Source of the DNA: an uncultured Prochlorococcus sp.
Lineage (GTDB): Bacteria; Cyanobacteriota; Cyanobacteriia; PCC-6307; Cyanobiaceae
NCBI GenBank assembly: GCA_902538515.1
Contig: CACBFH010000001.1
Location: 124,001-188,000, forward strand
Reading direction: 5' to 3'
Length of the DNA stretch: 64,000 nucleotides
Below the pieces are notes generated by a model. The model did no database searches. It was not told the origin of the DNA and was given only the letters and a program-made list of their open reading frames with translations. Shown one piece after another: positions 22,192 to 33,104 of this stretch; within the stretch, counting starts at the first letter, position 1; every line of letters begins with the position of its first letter. A program made the position numbers and the translations under genes.

Positions 22192-22863
22192 ATGCAGGCT
22201 GTAATTTTAACAGGTATAGTAGCAGGATTTGTGCATGTAGTTAGTGGCGTTGATCATCTAATTACAATGGCACCAGCAGCGATTAATAATCCTCAAAAAG
22301 CTCTTAAAAATAGTTTCTCATGGGGCTTGGGACATTCTTCAGGAGTCCTCTTGTTAGCTTTTCTAGCGATTTTTATTAAGGATATTACGCCATTAAACAA
22401 ATTTTCTAGTATTGCCGAATTCCTAGTTGGGATTTCACTTCTAATTGTTGGAGTATTTGCTATAAAAAATTCTTTTCAATTAAGTATCCACTCGCATTCC
22501 CATAAGCATGAGAATGGAATTGCTCATCGTCACTTTCACTTTCATGTGAAGGAACAAAAAAATAATAATAAGCACTCACATGCTTTGACTGGTTTAGGCT
22601 TGCTACACGGTATAGCTGGAGGTTCACATTTTCTTGCAGTTCTTCCTGCTCTAGCGCTACCTTTAACAAGCGCTTGCTTATATTTGATTTCATATTTGAT
22701 TGGTTCACTTATAAGTATGAATCTTTTTACTTGTTTAATATCTTTTACCACCTTTAAAGCAAGTCAAAAATTTATTAAAAATTTAATAGCTGTAGCAGGA
22801 GGGCTTTCCTTTTCTCTGGGATTATTTTGGATTCAAAGAAGTGCTTCTGTTTTTTTGAATTAA
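22192..22863 (+). CDS. Putative nickel permease (HupE/UreJ/NicO-like) with His-rich loop
   Basis: HVVSGVDHLITMAP, multiple TM segments, HSHSHKHENGIAHRHFHFH metal-binding loop; adjacent to sodX-sodN. Confidence 0.75.
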   Translation: MQAVILTGIVAGFVHVVSGVDHLITMAPAAINNPQKALKNSFSWGLGHSSGVLLLAFLAIFIKDITPLNKFSSIAEFLVGISLLIVGVFAIKNSFQLSIHSHSHKHENGIAHRHFHFHVKEQKNNNKHSHALTGLGLLHGIAGGSHFLAVLPALALPLTSACLYLISYLIGSLISMNLFTCLISFTTFKASQKFIKNLIAVAGGLSFSLGLFWIQRSASVFLN

Positions 22864-23214
22864 AAAATTTTTTAATTTAGGAATAATTAATTTAGAGGTG
22901 ACAATCCCAATTATTTTTTCGTTATTGATTAATCCAAATTTATTACTATCTTCGCTAACTTTAATATTGTCTCCAATAACCTCAACGTTATTTTGATTTA
23001 CTGAATTTATTCTTTTTATTAGGTTTTTATTTTTAATTGGATGATTAAAAATAACTATTTGTCGATTTTTAAGTATTGATTTATTCTTTTTATATTTTTT
23101 AAAAAATACAATATCTCCTTCTTTTAGGTAAGGGAACATCGATTGACCAGTAACAATCGCGGTTTTTCTTAAACCTAAAAAAAATAAAATAAAATCAAAA
23201 AAACTTTTGAAAAT
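22822..23214 (-). CDS. sodX: Nickel-SOD maturation protease (S26 signal-peptidase-like), 5' end uncertain (no canonical start)
   Basis: Frame extended beyond the ORF track gives ...VTGQSMFPYLKEGDIVFFKKY, the S26 Ser motif GxSMxPxLxxGD; directly downstream of sodN. Confidence 0.82.
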   Translation of the reverse strand: MFKSFFDFILFFLGLRKTAIVTGQSMFPYLKEGDIVFFKKYKKNKSILKNRQIVIFNHPIKNKNLIKRINSVNQNNVEVIGDNIKVSEDSNKFGLINNEKIIGIVTSKLIIPKLKNFLIQKNRSTSLNPK

Positions 23215-23222
23215 AACTCTGA

Positions 23223-23696
23223 TTAACTAGCTTTTACAAAAGCGTCTGATCTTCCTTTTGAAGCCCAGAAAATATCATGAATTTTTTCTACATAATTCAT
23301 GAGTTCTTCAGCTTGGGCTAAGTCAATATTAACTTTGCATGCACTGCATAATTTGGCCGCCTTCCAAATGATTTCATGTAAGTCTGGATAAGTTTCTAAG
23401 TGAACTGGTTTAAAGTAATCTGTCCACAAGATTAGAATCTCTTTCTTTGTTTCTTTTGCTTGCTCCTCTTTAACTGCAACATATCTAGAAAATGTATTAC
23501 TGTATGCAGCCCACTCTGCTGAATCAGTGCTAGAAGGAGCTTCTAATGCAATAAGTTTTTTTGTCATTGATAAAACTGCTTCAGCTGCAACTCTCGTAGA
23601 TGCTGGGTCGTAAACACCACAAGGACCATCACAGTGAGCATGGACTGTCATTGGGAATTTTTTATCTAGAAAAGAATTGATGAATTTACTTAACAT
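23223..23696 (-). CDS. sodN: Nickel-type superoxide dismutase precursor
   Basis: Leader followed by HCDGPCGVYDPA, the Ni-hook motif. Confidence 0.97.
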   Translation of the reverse strand: MLSKFINSFLDKKFPMTVHAHCDGPCGVYDPASTRVAAEAVLSMTKKLIALEAPSSTDSAEWAAYSNTFSRYVAVKEEQAKETKKEILILWTDYFKPVHLETYPDLHEIIWKAAKLCSACKVNIDLAQAEELMNYVEKIHDIFWASKGRSDAFVKAS

Positions 23697-23774
23697 TTCA
23701 AATATTTGGTGTTGTATATATATTACTTGGAGAATAACTAAATTGAAAAGTCTTAGATATTTTTCTTACTTAAT

Positions 23775-24347
23775 TTAATTGACTTTTAATAATTCAACTT
23801 CAAATATTAAAGTCGCATTAGCAGGTATTACATTTCCAGCCCCTCTTGATCCGTATCCAAGTTCCGGAGGTATTGTTAATTTTCTTTTGCCTCCAACTTT
23901 CATGCCTGCTACACCTTCGTCCCAACCTTTTATTACTCGTCCAGCACCCAATGGAAAGCTGAATGGAGCTCTGCCGATACTGGTATCAAATTGTGTCCCG
24001 TCTTCTAGTGTTCCTGTGTAATTTACAGTAACTGTTTGCCCAGACCTAGCCTCATCTCCTTCCCCGTTTACGATATCTGCAATAATTAGACCACTTTCTG
24101 TAGTCCTTGAATTGTTGTCTGATGGTGTTTCATCTGCCATGGCGAAAAGTATAGGATTTGGATCTAATGGGTCTAGTTCAAATAAATTATTATTTGAGAC
24201 ATTTGATGATTTTGCAACAGGTGTTCTTTGAACTGACTGAGTTTCTGATTCAGCAGCATTAACAACTTGAGGTGAATTAAATTGACTGAAAAGAGTTAAT
24301 GAAATACAAAAAACAAAAACTGCAAAACTAATAAAGACTTCTTTCAC
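23775..24347 (-). CDS. FKBP-type peptidyl-prolyl cis-trans isomerase
   Basis: [60 protein letters not shown]-terminal TM/signal. Confidence 0.94.
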   Translation of the reverse strand: MKEVFISFAVFVFCISLTLFSQFNSPQVVNAAESETQSVQRTPVAKSSNVSNNNLFELDPLDPNPILFAMADETPSDNNSRTTESGLIIADIVNGEGDEARSGQTVTVNYTGTLEDGTQFDTSIGRAPFSFPLGAGRVIKGWDEGVAGMKVGGKRKLTIPPELGYGSRGAGNVIPANATLIFEVELLKVN

Positions 24348-24433
24348 TTAAATTTAGAAAGTTACTTAAACTTAGTCTACAGAATGAAGGTACAATAAAT
24401 GGGTGATTATAAATTTAATTTCGTAATTTTAGA

Positions 24434-25921
24434 TTGTTAATCCCAACTCAAATTAAAAGCCTAAGAAAATATTTTTACCCTTGTTTAGGGGGGATATTAG
24501 GAGGAATTTCAGTTTCAACTCATTTTTGGCTGATTTTTATGCCGATATCATTATTTATTTTATGGAAGGGAAGTGAAGGGAGAATAGCAAATTTTTGTTG
24601 GGGTTTTTTCTTTATCTTGATAAGTCATTCTTGGCTTTATGATCTTCATCCATTGACATGGCTTGGATTTTCATGGCTTGCAAGTTTAATTATTGCCATT
24701 TTAATATTATTATTTTGCGCTTTTTTAGGTGGGATATTAGTTTATTTATGGGGATTGTTAGTTGAAATTATTCTCTGGAAAGAGGATGTTTTCAAAATGA
24801 AAATATTATCTTTAATAGTGAAAGTATTTTTTTTATCTTTGACTTGGGGTATTGGCGAATTGATACTTTCTCAAACACCTTTTTTTTGGATAGGTTTAGG
24901 AGAGAGTCTTATCCCAGGTGATATTTATCTTGCTGGTTTAGCAAGATGGATTGGTGCAAGTGGTTTATGTGTATTACAAATATTGATTGGATTTTGGATT
25001 TTTTATATTCAAGGTAGATGGGAAAGAAAACTTTACTTTAAAAAAATATTTCTTTTAGGACTTTTGGTTTTTATTTTCTTACATTTATTTGGAAGTTTAA
25101 CAACTCCAATAAAAAGAAATTACGAATATCCAGTAGCTATTTGGCAAACTAATATATCAACAAGAGAAAAATTAAAAATAAATGATGAATTTATTGAAGA
25201 AAAGTTTTCTGTCGCTCAAAAATATGCTTTATCAAATAAAGCGAAACTTCTTGTTGCTCCTGAAGGAACTCTATCTAATAATTTTTATTTTTCTAAAGGC
25301 ATTAAGGTTAATACTTTGTCAGGAGGTTTCAGAAATTCAAATAAAGAGTTAAGAAGTTCTTTGCTCGGTTTTCAAATTGGAGATAAATCTTTTACCTCAT
25401 TTATAGATAAAAATAGACTTGTTCCATTAGGTGAAAAAATACCTAGATTTCTAGATAGTTTTTCAAGAGGATTATCTGCAGTAGGAGGAATTCAACCAGG
25501 CTCTGATTCAAGATTTTTTGATCCTAAATTTTCCCCCCCACTAGCAGTAGCTATTTGTTACGAAATTAGTGATGGACTAGAAATAAGGAAGGCTATTAAT
25601 AGTGGTGCAAAATTAATAATAACTGCAGCAAATTTAGATCCATATCCAACTAAGCTTTATAATCAATTCCTATCTTTGGCTAGATTAAGAAGTATTGAAA
25701 ATAAGAAAAATAATTTACTAGTCTCAAATACCGGCCCTTCGGGCCTAGTTCAAGATGATGGAAAAATAATTAAACTTTTAGATTATGAAGTTGAGCAAAA
25801 TGAAATAGTGTTCCCTAATTTTTCATCCGAAAAGACTTTCTACACAAAATTTGGAGATAAACCTATTTTGTTTTTGTTTATATTATTTATGGGATTAAAT
25901 TTCTTTTGGAAAATTAACTAA
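24434..25921 (+). CDS. lnt: Apolipoprotein N-acyltransferase
   Basis: Multi-TM N-terminus, nitrilase-like C-domain ([18 protein letters not shown]); TTG start. Confidence 0.9.
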   Translation: MLIPTQIKSLRKYFYPCLGGILGGISVSTHFWLIFMPISLFILWKGSEGRIANFCWGFFFILISHSWLYDLHPLTWLGFSWLASLIIAILILLFCAFLGGILVYLWGLLVEIILWKEDVFKMKILSLIVKVFFLSLTWGIGELILSQTPFFWIGLGESLIPGDIYLAGLARWIGASGLCVLQILIGFWIFYIQGRWERKLYFKKIFLLGLLVFIFLHLFGSLTTPIKRNYEYPVAIWQTNISTREKLKINDEFIEEKFSVAQKYALSNKAKLLVAPEGTLSNNFYFSKGIKVNTLSGGFRNSNKELRSSLLGFQIGDKSFTSFIDKNRLVPLGEKIPRFLDSFSRGLSAVGGIQPGSDSRFFDPKFSPPLAVAICYEISDGLEIRKAINSGAKLIITAANLDPYPTKLYNQFLSLARLRSIENKKNNLLVSNTGPSGLVQDDGKIIKLLDYEVEQNEIVFPNFSSEKTFYTKFGDKPILFLFILFMGLNFFWKIN

Positions 25922-27071
25922 TTAATCCACCACCTAATAAAATTTCTCCTTTATAAAAAACTGCAGCTTGACCGGGCGTTACCGAACTTTGACTTTCTTC
26001 AAAAATTAATTTAAATGTTGTAGTTTTATTATCTATATTTTTCAAAGGTATTAATGTTCCTTTTACTGGGTGACTTCTATATCTGATTTGTACTTCTACT
26101 TCTATCTCTTGCTTAGGTTCTTCGATTGAAACCCAGTTAACCTTACTAATTATTGCTTCTTTATTAAATAGATCACTTTTATCTGATACATAAACTATGT
26201 TTTTTACCCTGTCTAAACTTTTTACATATAATGGTTCCGGCCAAGCAATGCCCAACCCTTTTCTCTGACCTACCGTAAAGTGCTGAATCCCATTGTGCGT
26301 CCCAAGGGCTTTCCCGTTTACATGCACAATTTCTCCTTCTTTGGGTTCTATGTGTTTGTCGATAAATATCTGCATTGATCCATAATGCTCAACTAAACAT
26401 AAATCTTGACTTTCTTGTTTTTGAGCAGTTCTAAGGCCTAATCTTAGGGCTTCCCTTCTTGTTTCTTCTTTTTTCATTTCACCAAGAGGAAATTCTAATC
26501 TGCTTAGTACTTCTTGAGAAAGAGAATAAAGAAAATAACTTTGGTCTTTGTTTTCGTCAGCACCTCTGAGAAGAAGGAAGTCCTTAAATGCATAGCTTTT
26601 GCAATCAATTTTTTCAGCATAAGATGATTTTTTTATCCTTGCGTAATGTCCGGTAGCAATATGAGTAAAGTCTTTTTTGCTTATTGCGTAATTAAGCATC
26701 TCTTCAAACTTCACATTCTTGTTGCACATCGAACATGGAAGTGGAGTCAATCCTTTCTCGTAGCTTTCAGTAGTTTTTTTAATTACCTCTCTTTCGAAAA
26801 TTTCTCTTGAGTCTATTATTTTATGATTAATTCCCAAATCTTCACAAAGACCAGCAGCATCTACTAATCCTTCAGAACAACAGGAGCCTTGCCCTTTCAT
26901 TAGCCAAAGAGTTAGTCCCTCAACATTCCAGCCTCTTTCTACAAGAAGAGCAGCTGAAAGTGAACTATCTACGCCACCGGAAAGACCTACAATAATACTT
27001 TTCTTCTGTTTAGTTTTATTATTAGAAGAAAAAAAGTTTTCTAATTTTTTATCCTTTTGTGTCTTTAACAT
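25914..27071 (-). CDS. mnmA: tRNA-specific 2-thiouridylase
   Basis: [42 protein letters not shown]. Confidence 0.96.
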   Translation of the reverse strand: MLKTQKDKKLENFFSSNNKTKQKKSIIVGLSGGVDSSLSAALLVERGWNVEGLTLWLMKGQGSCCSEGLVDAAGLCEDLGINHKIIDSREIFEREVIKKTTESYEKGLTPLPCSMCNKNVKFEEMLNYAISKKDFTHIATGHYARIKKSSYAEKIDCKSYAFKDFLLLRGADENKDQSYFLYSLSQEVLSRLEFPLGEMKKEETRREALRLGLRTAQKQESQDLCLVEHYGSMQIFIDKHIEPKEGEIVHVNGKALGTHNGIQHFTVGQRKGLGIAWPEPLYVKSLDRVKNIVYVSDKSDLFNKEAIISKVNWVSIEEPKQEIEVEVQIRYRSHPVKGTLIPLKNIDNKTTTFKLIFEESQSSVTPGQAAVFYKGEILLGGGLIS

Positions 27072-27116
27072 GGAAGTTTAAATTTTGAACAGTACTTCAA
27101 TTGCTTTGTACAAATT

Positions 27117-28682
27117 ATGAACGAAATTGTATGGCCAACAATTGACTCTAAACATTTAATTGTTGATTCAAAGCAAATGTTGATGTTAGAGAAAGAAATG
27201 TTTTCTGATGGAATGCCTCAAGAAGCATTGATGGAAAAAGCTGGTATTCAAATTAGTAGATGGCTCTTGAAAAGGAAACATCTTCTAAAGTTTGGAATAA
27301 CTGTTTTTATTGGTCCTGGGCATAATGGTGGGGATGGTGCAGTAATAGCTAGAGAGCTTTTTTTGAAAGGTTTTTTAGTAAAGGTATGGTGTCCATTCCC
27401 GATAAAAAAAACATTAACAAATAACCACCTTAATTATCTTACATCTATTGGGGTCGCAAAATTAGTAGAGCCCCCTGATGCAAATGGTAAAGAACTTTGG
27501 ATTGATGCAGTTTTTGGTAATAATCAAACAAGAGAAGTTGATAATAAATTAATTAAACTTTTTAATCAAAAATTTCATAACAAATATGGCAAGGTAATAA
27601 GTATTGATATACCAACAGGATTATGTCCCAATAAAGGAGAGCCTTTTTTAGATAACGCAGTAAAGTCAGATTATACCTTGGTAATTGGCCTTAATAAGAT
27701 TGGGTTGACCCAAGATTCTGCATTACCTTTTATTGGAGAATTGCACCATATAGATGTTGGGGTGCCTATTAGTAAACTGTCCAAAGTTGATAAAAAGATT
27801 TTTAAGGTTACTTACAAAGATTTAAAAAAAATTGATTTATCTTCTTTACCAAAAAATTCCAACAAATATAAAAGAGGTAGAACATTATTAATAGCTGGAA
27901 GTGAAAAATATCCTGGTGCTGCATACTTAGCATTAAAAGGTGCGATATCAAGTGGAGCAGGCTATGTCTCGGCTGTCCTGCCTGAGTTAGTTGCTGAATC
28001 TATTTGGCAAGTTGCTCCAGAAATAGTTTTAAAAGATACTATGCAATCTAATCAAAATGGAAATGCATCTTTATTTAGTGCATTAAAAAATATTGATTTA
28101 AGTGCATTTGATTCAGTAGCTGTCGGCCCAGGGATAGGAATTGATAATGATGATTGGCAAAAATCAAAAGACTATCTTATTGATTATGGAGGGTTATTGA
28201 TCTTGGATGCAGATGCACTTAATAGAATTTCAGAATCTAGGTTAGGGTCAAATTTCTTTTTAGAAAGAAAATTTAAAACATGGATTACACCACATAGCAA
28301 AGAATTTCGAAGGTTATTCCCTAATATCAATTCCGCTACCAATGTAGGGCTGGCTCTTGATGCAGCAAAAGAATTCAATATCAGTATTTTATTTAAGGGG
28401 GCTAATAGCATAGTTGCGGATAGTAAAAAAGTTTGGCAGCTTTTCGGAACCGATTCACAGACAGCTCGAGCTGGATTGGGTGATCTTTTATCTGGATTTA
28501 TAGCTGGCAGTTCTGCGATTGATTTAACATTTTGTAATAACATAAGAACAGATTTTTTTGCTAAATACGTACTTTTGCATTCATTTGCTGCATCAAAGTG
28601 CAAAAAAGGGTCAAACGCTTCTGCTATTGGTGACGAATTGTCAAAATTAATGAGAAATATAAAAATGAGACAAATATCTTGA
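27117..28682 (+). CDS. nnr: Bifunctional NAD(P)HX epimerase/dehydratase
   Basis: GPGHNGGDGAVIARELFLKG (YjeF-N); ITPHSKEFRRLF, TARAGLGDLLSGFIAG (carbohydrate kinase-like). Confidence 0.94.
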   Translation: MNEIVWPTIDSKHLIVDSKQMLMLEKEMFSDGMPQEALMEKAGIQISRWLLKRKHLLKFGITVFIGPGHNGGDGAVIARELFLKGFLVKVWCPFPIKKTLTNNHLNYLTSIGVAKLVEPPDANGKELWIDAVFGNNQTREVDNKLIKLFNQKFHNKYGKVISIDIPTGLCPNKGEPFLDNAVKSDYTLVIGLNKIGLTQDSALPFIGELHHIDVGVPISKLSKVDKKIFKVTYKDLKKIDLSSLPKNSNKYKRGRTLLIAGSEKYPGAAYLALKGAISSGAGYVSAVLPELVAESIWQVAPEIVLKDTMQSNQNGNASLFSALKNIDLSAFDSVAVGPGIGIDNDDWQKSKDYLIDYGGLLILDADALNRISESRLGSNFFLERKFKTWITPHSKEFRRLFPNINSATNVGLALDAAKEFNISILFKGANSIVADSKKVWQLFGTDSQTARAGLGDLLSGFIAGSSAIDLTFCNNIRTDFFAKYVLLHSFAASKCKKGSNASAIGDELSKLMRNIKMRQIS

Positions 28683-28823
28683 AAGAAACAATTAAATAGA
28701 GTTATTTATAGTTTTAAACACATAAGTGTACAAATATTACTTGAAATCTGAAGCGCGTGTTAAGTATTTAGCCTTTTCCAAAAATATGTAGGAAAGTTTT
28801 AATACTCTTATTAGGTTAAAAAA

Positions 28824-29765
28824 ATGGTTTCATCCATAACAGCTCATGCTGAACCCCAAAAAAGAAGAGGTAATGACCCAATAAGTTGGTATTTGCAAAA
28901 TATTGGAAGAGTGCCATTATTAACTCCCGCTGAGGAGATTGAATTGGGTAATCAAGTTCAAAAAATGATGATTCTTACAGAAGATGGCCAATTAACTGAA
29001 AAAACCAAAGAATTTACTACTCAGCAAAAAAGGACAATAAAAATTGGAAGAAGAGCCAAAGAAAGAATGATGAAAGCTAATCTAAGATTAGTTGTCAGTG
29101 TGGCAAAAAAGTATCAAGGCAAAGGACTTGAACTTTTAGATTTAGTTCAAGAAGGTTCTCTTGGGTTGGAGAGGGCTGTCGAGAAATTTGATCCTACAAG
29201 AGGATATAAGTTTTCTACTTATGCTTTTTGGTGGATCAGACAAAGTATGACAAGAGCAATCGCTTGTCAATCACGGACCATTCGTTTACCAGTTCACTTG
29301 AGCGAACGTTTAGCATCAATTAGAAAAATTAGTAGAGAACTGGCACATAAACTTGGAGCTATGCCAAGCAGAATTGAAATAGCAGAAGCAATGGAAATTG
29401 ATGTTGAAGAATTAGATTCTGTTTTGAGACAGGCTTTATCAACGAGTAGTTTGGATGCTCCGGTTAGTGGTGACGATGGTAGAAGCTTTTTAGGTGATTT
29501 AATTGCAGATAGTAATAATGAAGAACCTTTAGATCAAGTTGAGCAAAAAATGCACCAAGAGCAACTTGGCAAGTGGTTAACTCATCTCAGTGAGCAAGAG
29601 CAACATGTTCTTAAATTAAGATTTGGACTAGATAGTAATGAAAGACATACACTCGCTGAAATAGGAAGATTATTAGAAGTTTCTAGGGAAAGAGTAAGAC
29701 AAGTTGAACTTAAGGCATTAAGAAAATTAAGAAATTTGACCAGAAAATTACCTAGTAGTATTTAA
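28824..29765 (+). CDS. RpoD-family group 2 sigma factor
   Basis: DPISWYLQNIGRVPLLTPAEEIELG, DLVQEGSLGLERAVEKFDPTRGYKFSTYAFWWIRQSMTRAI. Confidence 0.95.
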   Translation: MVSSITAHAEPQKRRGNDPISWYLQNIGRVPLLTPAEEIELGNQVQKMMILTEDGQLTEKTKEFTTQQKRTIKIGRRAKERMMKANLRLVVSVAKKYQGKGLELLDLVQEGSLGLERAVEKFDPTRGYKFSTYAFWWIRQSMTRAIACQSRTIRLPVHLSERLASIRKISRELAHKLGAMPSRIEIAEAMEIDVEELDSVLRQALSTSSLDAPVSGDDGRSFLGDLIADSNNEEPLDQVEQKMHQEQLGKWLTHLSEQEQHVLKLRFGLDSNERHTLAEIGRLLEVSRERVRQVELKALRKLRNLTRKLPSSI

Positions 29766-29766
29766 T

Positions 29767-30840
29767 CTAATCTTCAACCCAAATATATTTAGTTAATTCT
29801 TTTGAGGGTGGTTCAGGTGCTTCTAAAGCATTTTTGACCGACTGAGATATTTCAGTATCAATTTTCTTTTCGATACTTTTTAATTCTTCTTCCGTTGCAA
29901 ATTTACCATCAATAATTTCTTGGGCTAACTTCTTAATAGGATCTCTCTTCCCCCAGAAATCCTTCTCTTCTTCAGACCTTAATTCATCTGGATCTGCAAG
30001 GGAATGTCCCCTATATCTATAGGTTAAGCATTCTAAAAGGGTGGGCCCTTCTCCTGCTCTAGCGCGCTCAATAGCTCTTTCTGCTGCTCCTCTCACTGCT
30101 AATACATCCATTCCATCAACTTCCTCTCCATGCATCCCAAAAGCAGATGCTTTTCTCCAGATTTCTGGATTACTAGTAGCTCTATCGTGCGCCATACCAA
30201 TAGCCCATTTATTATTTTCAACTACAAATATTATTGGTAATTTCCATAGTTGGGCCATATTTAAACATTCAAAAAACTGCCCATTATTGCAAGTTCCATC
30301 GCCAAAAAACGCTGCAGTTACTGAATCACTATTAATATTACCAGCAACTTCCTTTTTGTATTTACTTGAAAATGCTGCCCCCAAAGCAACTGGAATTCCT
30401 TCACCGATAAATGCATATCCTCCTAGTAAGTGATGCTCTTTTGAAAATAAGTGCATGGATCCACCTCGGCCTTTACTACAACCAGTAGCTTTACCAAAAA
30501 GTTCACTCATTACTTCAAATGAGGGAACACCTGCACTTAGTGCATGGACATGATCGCGGTAAGTACTACAAAACCAATCATGTTTCTTTCTCATAGCGCC
30601 AATTACTCCAGTACTAATAGCTTCTTGACCGTTATATAAGTGAACAAATCCAAACATTTTCCCCCTGTAATACATTTCTGCACACTTATCCTCGAATCTC
30701 CGACCAAGCGTCATATCTTCATAAAGAAATAATCCAGTCTCTCGATCTAATTCGGCTCTTTTAATGTCTTGAAGATTTGAGATTCTTTCTACGTGTGTTT
30801 CCAAGAAAAATACCTTAATGAAGTTTTGATTTGTTAACAT
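29767..30840 (-). CDS. pdhA: Pyruvate dehydrogenase E1 component alpha subunit
   Basis: [49 protein letters not shown]. Confidence 0.95.
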   Translation of the reverse strand: MLTNQNFIKVFFLETHVERISNLQDIKRAELDRETGLFLYEDMTLGRRFEDKCAEMYYRGKMFGFVHLYNGQEAISTGVIGAMRKKHDWFCSTYRDHVHALSAGVPSFEVMSELFGKATGCSKGRGGSMHLFSKEHHLLGGYAFIGEGIPVALGAAFSSKYKKEVAGNINSDSVTAAFFGDGTCNNGQFFECLNMAQLWKLPIIFVVENNKWAIGMAHDRATSNPEIWRKASAFGMHGEEVDGMDVLAVRGAAERAIERARAGEGPTLLECLTYRYRGHSLADPDELRSEEEKDFWGKRDPIKKLAQEIIDGKFATEEELKSIEKKIDTEISQSVKNALEAPEPPSKELTKYIWVED

Positions 30841-30951
30841 TCTAAGCTGTGAAGGGCGATTTTCATGATTTTTTTTAATAACTCTGCAAGACCTTATGAA
30901 AAAATTTCTTAACTTGATAAAATTTGTCTAAGATTTAACAAGGATAATTGT

Positions 30952-33057
30952 TTGGAACTTCCTTTAGACCATTTTCGTTTAATTGGCGTAAGCCCCTCTG
31001 CAACATCTGAGGAAATATTAAGGGCGTTTCAATTGCGTTTGGATAAAACACCTGTCGAAGGATTTACTCATCAAGTGTTAACTCAAAGATCAGAATTGCT
31101 TCGCTTGACTGCTGACTTGCTCACAGATCCAGAAAGTAGGAGAGAATACGAAAATTTATTACTTAATGGAGCATCTGGTTTAGAGTTTTCTTCAAATAGA
31201 GAAGTGGCAGGGTTAATTCTTCTTTGGGAATCAGGTAGCGCAAAAGAAACTTTTAAAATCGCAAGAAAAGCTTTGCAGCCCCCGCAAACTCCAGCTTTAG
31301 GGAGTGGTAGGGAAGCGGATTTAACTTTATTGGCTGCTTTAACAGCTAGAGATTCTGCTATTCAGGAACAACAACTTAGATCTTATTCAAACGCTGCAGA
31401 CTTTTTACAAGAAGGGATACAACTCCTTCAAAGAATGGGAAAGCTTGGTGAATTAAGGAAGGAACTAGAGGAGGACTTGGCTTCTTTACTTCCCTACAGG
31501 ATCCTAGATCTACTAAGTAGGGATTTAAATGATCAAGAATCTCATAAAAAAGGTTTAAACATGCTGGAAAATTTAATTATCAAAAGAGGAGGTTTGGAAG
31601 GTAACAATAAGTCAGAATATGAAGATTATCTGAATCAGCAAGAATTTGAAGCCTTTTTTAAACAAATAAAGCCGTATTTGACAGTACAAGAGCAGATTGA
31701 CTTGTTTCTGGCATTACAAAAAAGAGGCTCACTAGAAGCAGGATTTTTAGCATTTTTATCCCTTACAGCAATTGGTTTCTCAAGAAGAAAGCCTGAAAAA
31801 TTATTTGAAGCCAGGAGAATCCTTAAGAAACTAAATTTATCAGGTCTTGATTCAATGCCTCTTGTAGGTTGTTTAGACTTGCTTTTAGCTGATATTGACC
31901 AAGCCTCTGCAAGGTTTTTGAGTAGTTCTGATGAAAATTTACAAGATTGGCTTAATAATTATTCTGAAAATCAGTTAGAAGCAATATGTATTTTCTGTAA
32001 AAATTGGTTAGAGAATGATGTTTTAGTTGGGTATAGGGATATTGATTCAAAAGAGGTGGATTTAGATTCTTGGTTTGAAGATAGGGAAATTCAAGAATTT
32101 ATTGAAAAACTAGAAAAGAAGTCAAATAAGAATTTACTTAGATCAAATCTTCAGAACCAACAAATTGAGAATGAATCTTCGATAAAAACTACTGAAGACT
32201 TTAATAATACATTAAGCAGTATTGATGAAAGAAGATTACCTTGGCCTGGCGGCGTAAAACTAGATTATGAAAAAGTTGAGGTCAAAGAAAACGAATTCAA
32301 TAAGGAATACTTTAAGAAAAAACCAATAGAGTTATATAATTTTTTAATTGAAAAAGTTGCTGAATTAAAGTTTAGTTTTGGGGAATTCTTAAAGGATAAA
32401 GAAATTATTAATCGGTCACCTTATTTAATTTATATTTATGCTTTTTTAATCTTATTTACATTTGGTATTGGCATTGGATTTTTAAGAAATAATTTAAAAA
32501 AATCAATTCAGGACGAATCTATTAGTGAAAAAACTTTAATTTCCATAGATAAAAATCAAAAGCCTAGTGAGGAAGATATTATTCAAGGAATAAAAAAAAA
32601 TCCTTCAAATAAATTAAATTCCGTCGCTGATAAACCTAATTTATTAAATTTCCCTAAAGTAAAAGAACTTACCAAAGCCTCACCTTCATTATTGGAGATA
32701 AGAAATTTAATTAATGGATGGCTTCTAAGTAAAAGTAATTACTTAGCAGGAAAGAGTGAAATTAATCTTTCTAATATTGTTAGTAAAGGTCTAATTAATC
32801 GAACAATCGAAGAAAGACAGAACGATATCAAGAAGGGAATTTATAAAGAAATTAATTCCCAAATACGTAAGATTGATTTGGAATCGCAAACCTCATCTCG
32901 TATAGTTGTTTTAGTTGAATTGAATTATCTAGAGAGAATAGTAAAGAATTCTGGAGAATTTGTTAACGAAACGTCACTGACTCCTCTGAAAGTTAAATAT
33001 ATTCTGGGTTTTTCAAATAAATCATGGAAATTAGTTGATTTCGTTAGTGGCTTGTAA
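30952..33057 (+). CDS. ftn2: Cell division protein Ftn2/ZipN (ARC6 homologue)
   Basis: DnaJ-like N-terminus LDHFRLIGVSPSATSEEILRAFQLRL, single TM around residue 500, C-terminal domain; TTG start. Confidence 0.85.
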   Translation: MELPLDHFRLIGVSPSATSEEILRAFQLRLDKTPVEGFTHQVLTQRSELLRLTADLLTDPESRREYENLLLNGASGLEFSSNREVAGLILLWESGSAKETFKIARKALQPPQTPALGSGREADLTLLAALTARDSAIQEQQLRSYSNAADFLQEGIQLLQRMGKLGELRKELEEDLASLLPYRILDLLSRDLNDQESHKKGLNMLENLIIKRGGLEGNNKSEYEDYLNQQEFEAFFKQIKPYLTVQEQIDLFLALQKRGSLEAGFLAFLSLTAIGFSRRKPEKLFEARRILKKLNLSGLDSMPLVGCLDLLLADIDQASARFLSSSDENLQDWLNNYSENQLEAICIFCKNWLENDVLVGYRDIDSKEVDLDSWFEDREIQEFIEKLEKKSNKNLLRSNLQNQQIENESSIKTTEDFNNTLSSIDERRLPWPGGVKLDYEKVEVKENEFNKEYFKKKPIELYNFLIEKVAELKFSFGEFLKDKEIINRSPYLIYIYAFLILFTFGIGIGFLRNNLKKSIQDESISEKTLISIDKNQKPSEEDIIQGIKKNPSNKLNSVADKPNLLNFPKVKELTKASPSLLEIRNLINGWLLSKSNYLAGKSEINLSNIVSKGLINRTIEERQNDIKKGIYKEINSQIRKIDLESQTSSRIVVLVELNYLERIVKNSGEFVNETSLTPLKVKYILGFSNKSWKLVDFVSGL

Positions 33058-33104
33058 TTGCAAACTTCAAGATCATCTATAATAATTGAAATTACTTTTT
33101 AATA

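Noticed and set aside
25733-25747. GGCCCTTCGGGCC hairpin near the lnt 3' end
   Set aside because: Inside coding sequence (NTGPSGLVQ), no T-run; most likely chance codon usage
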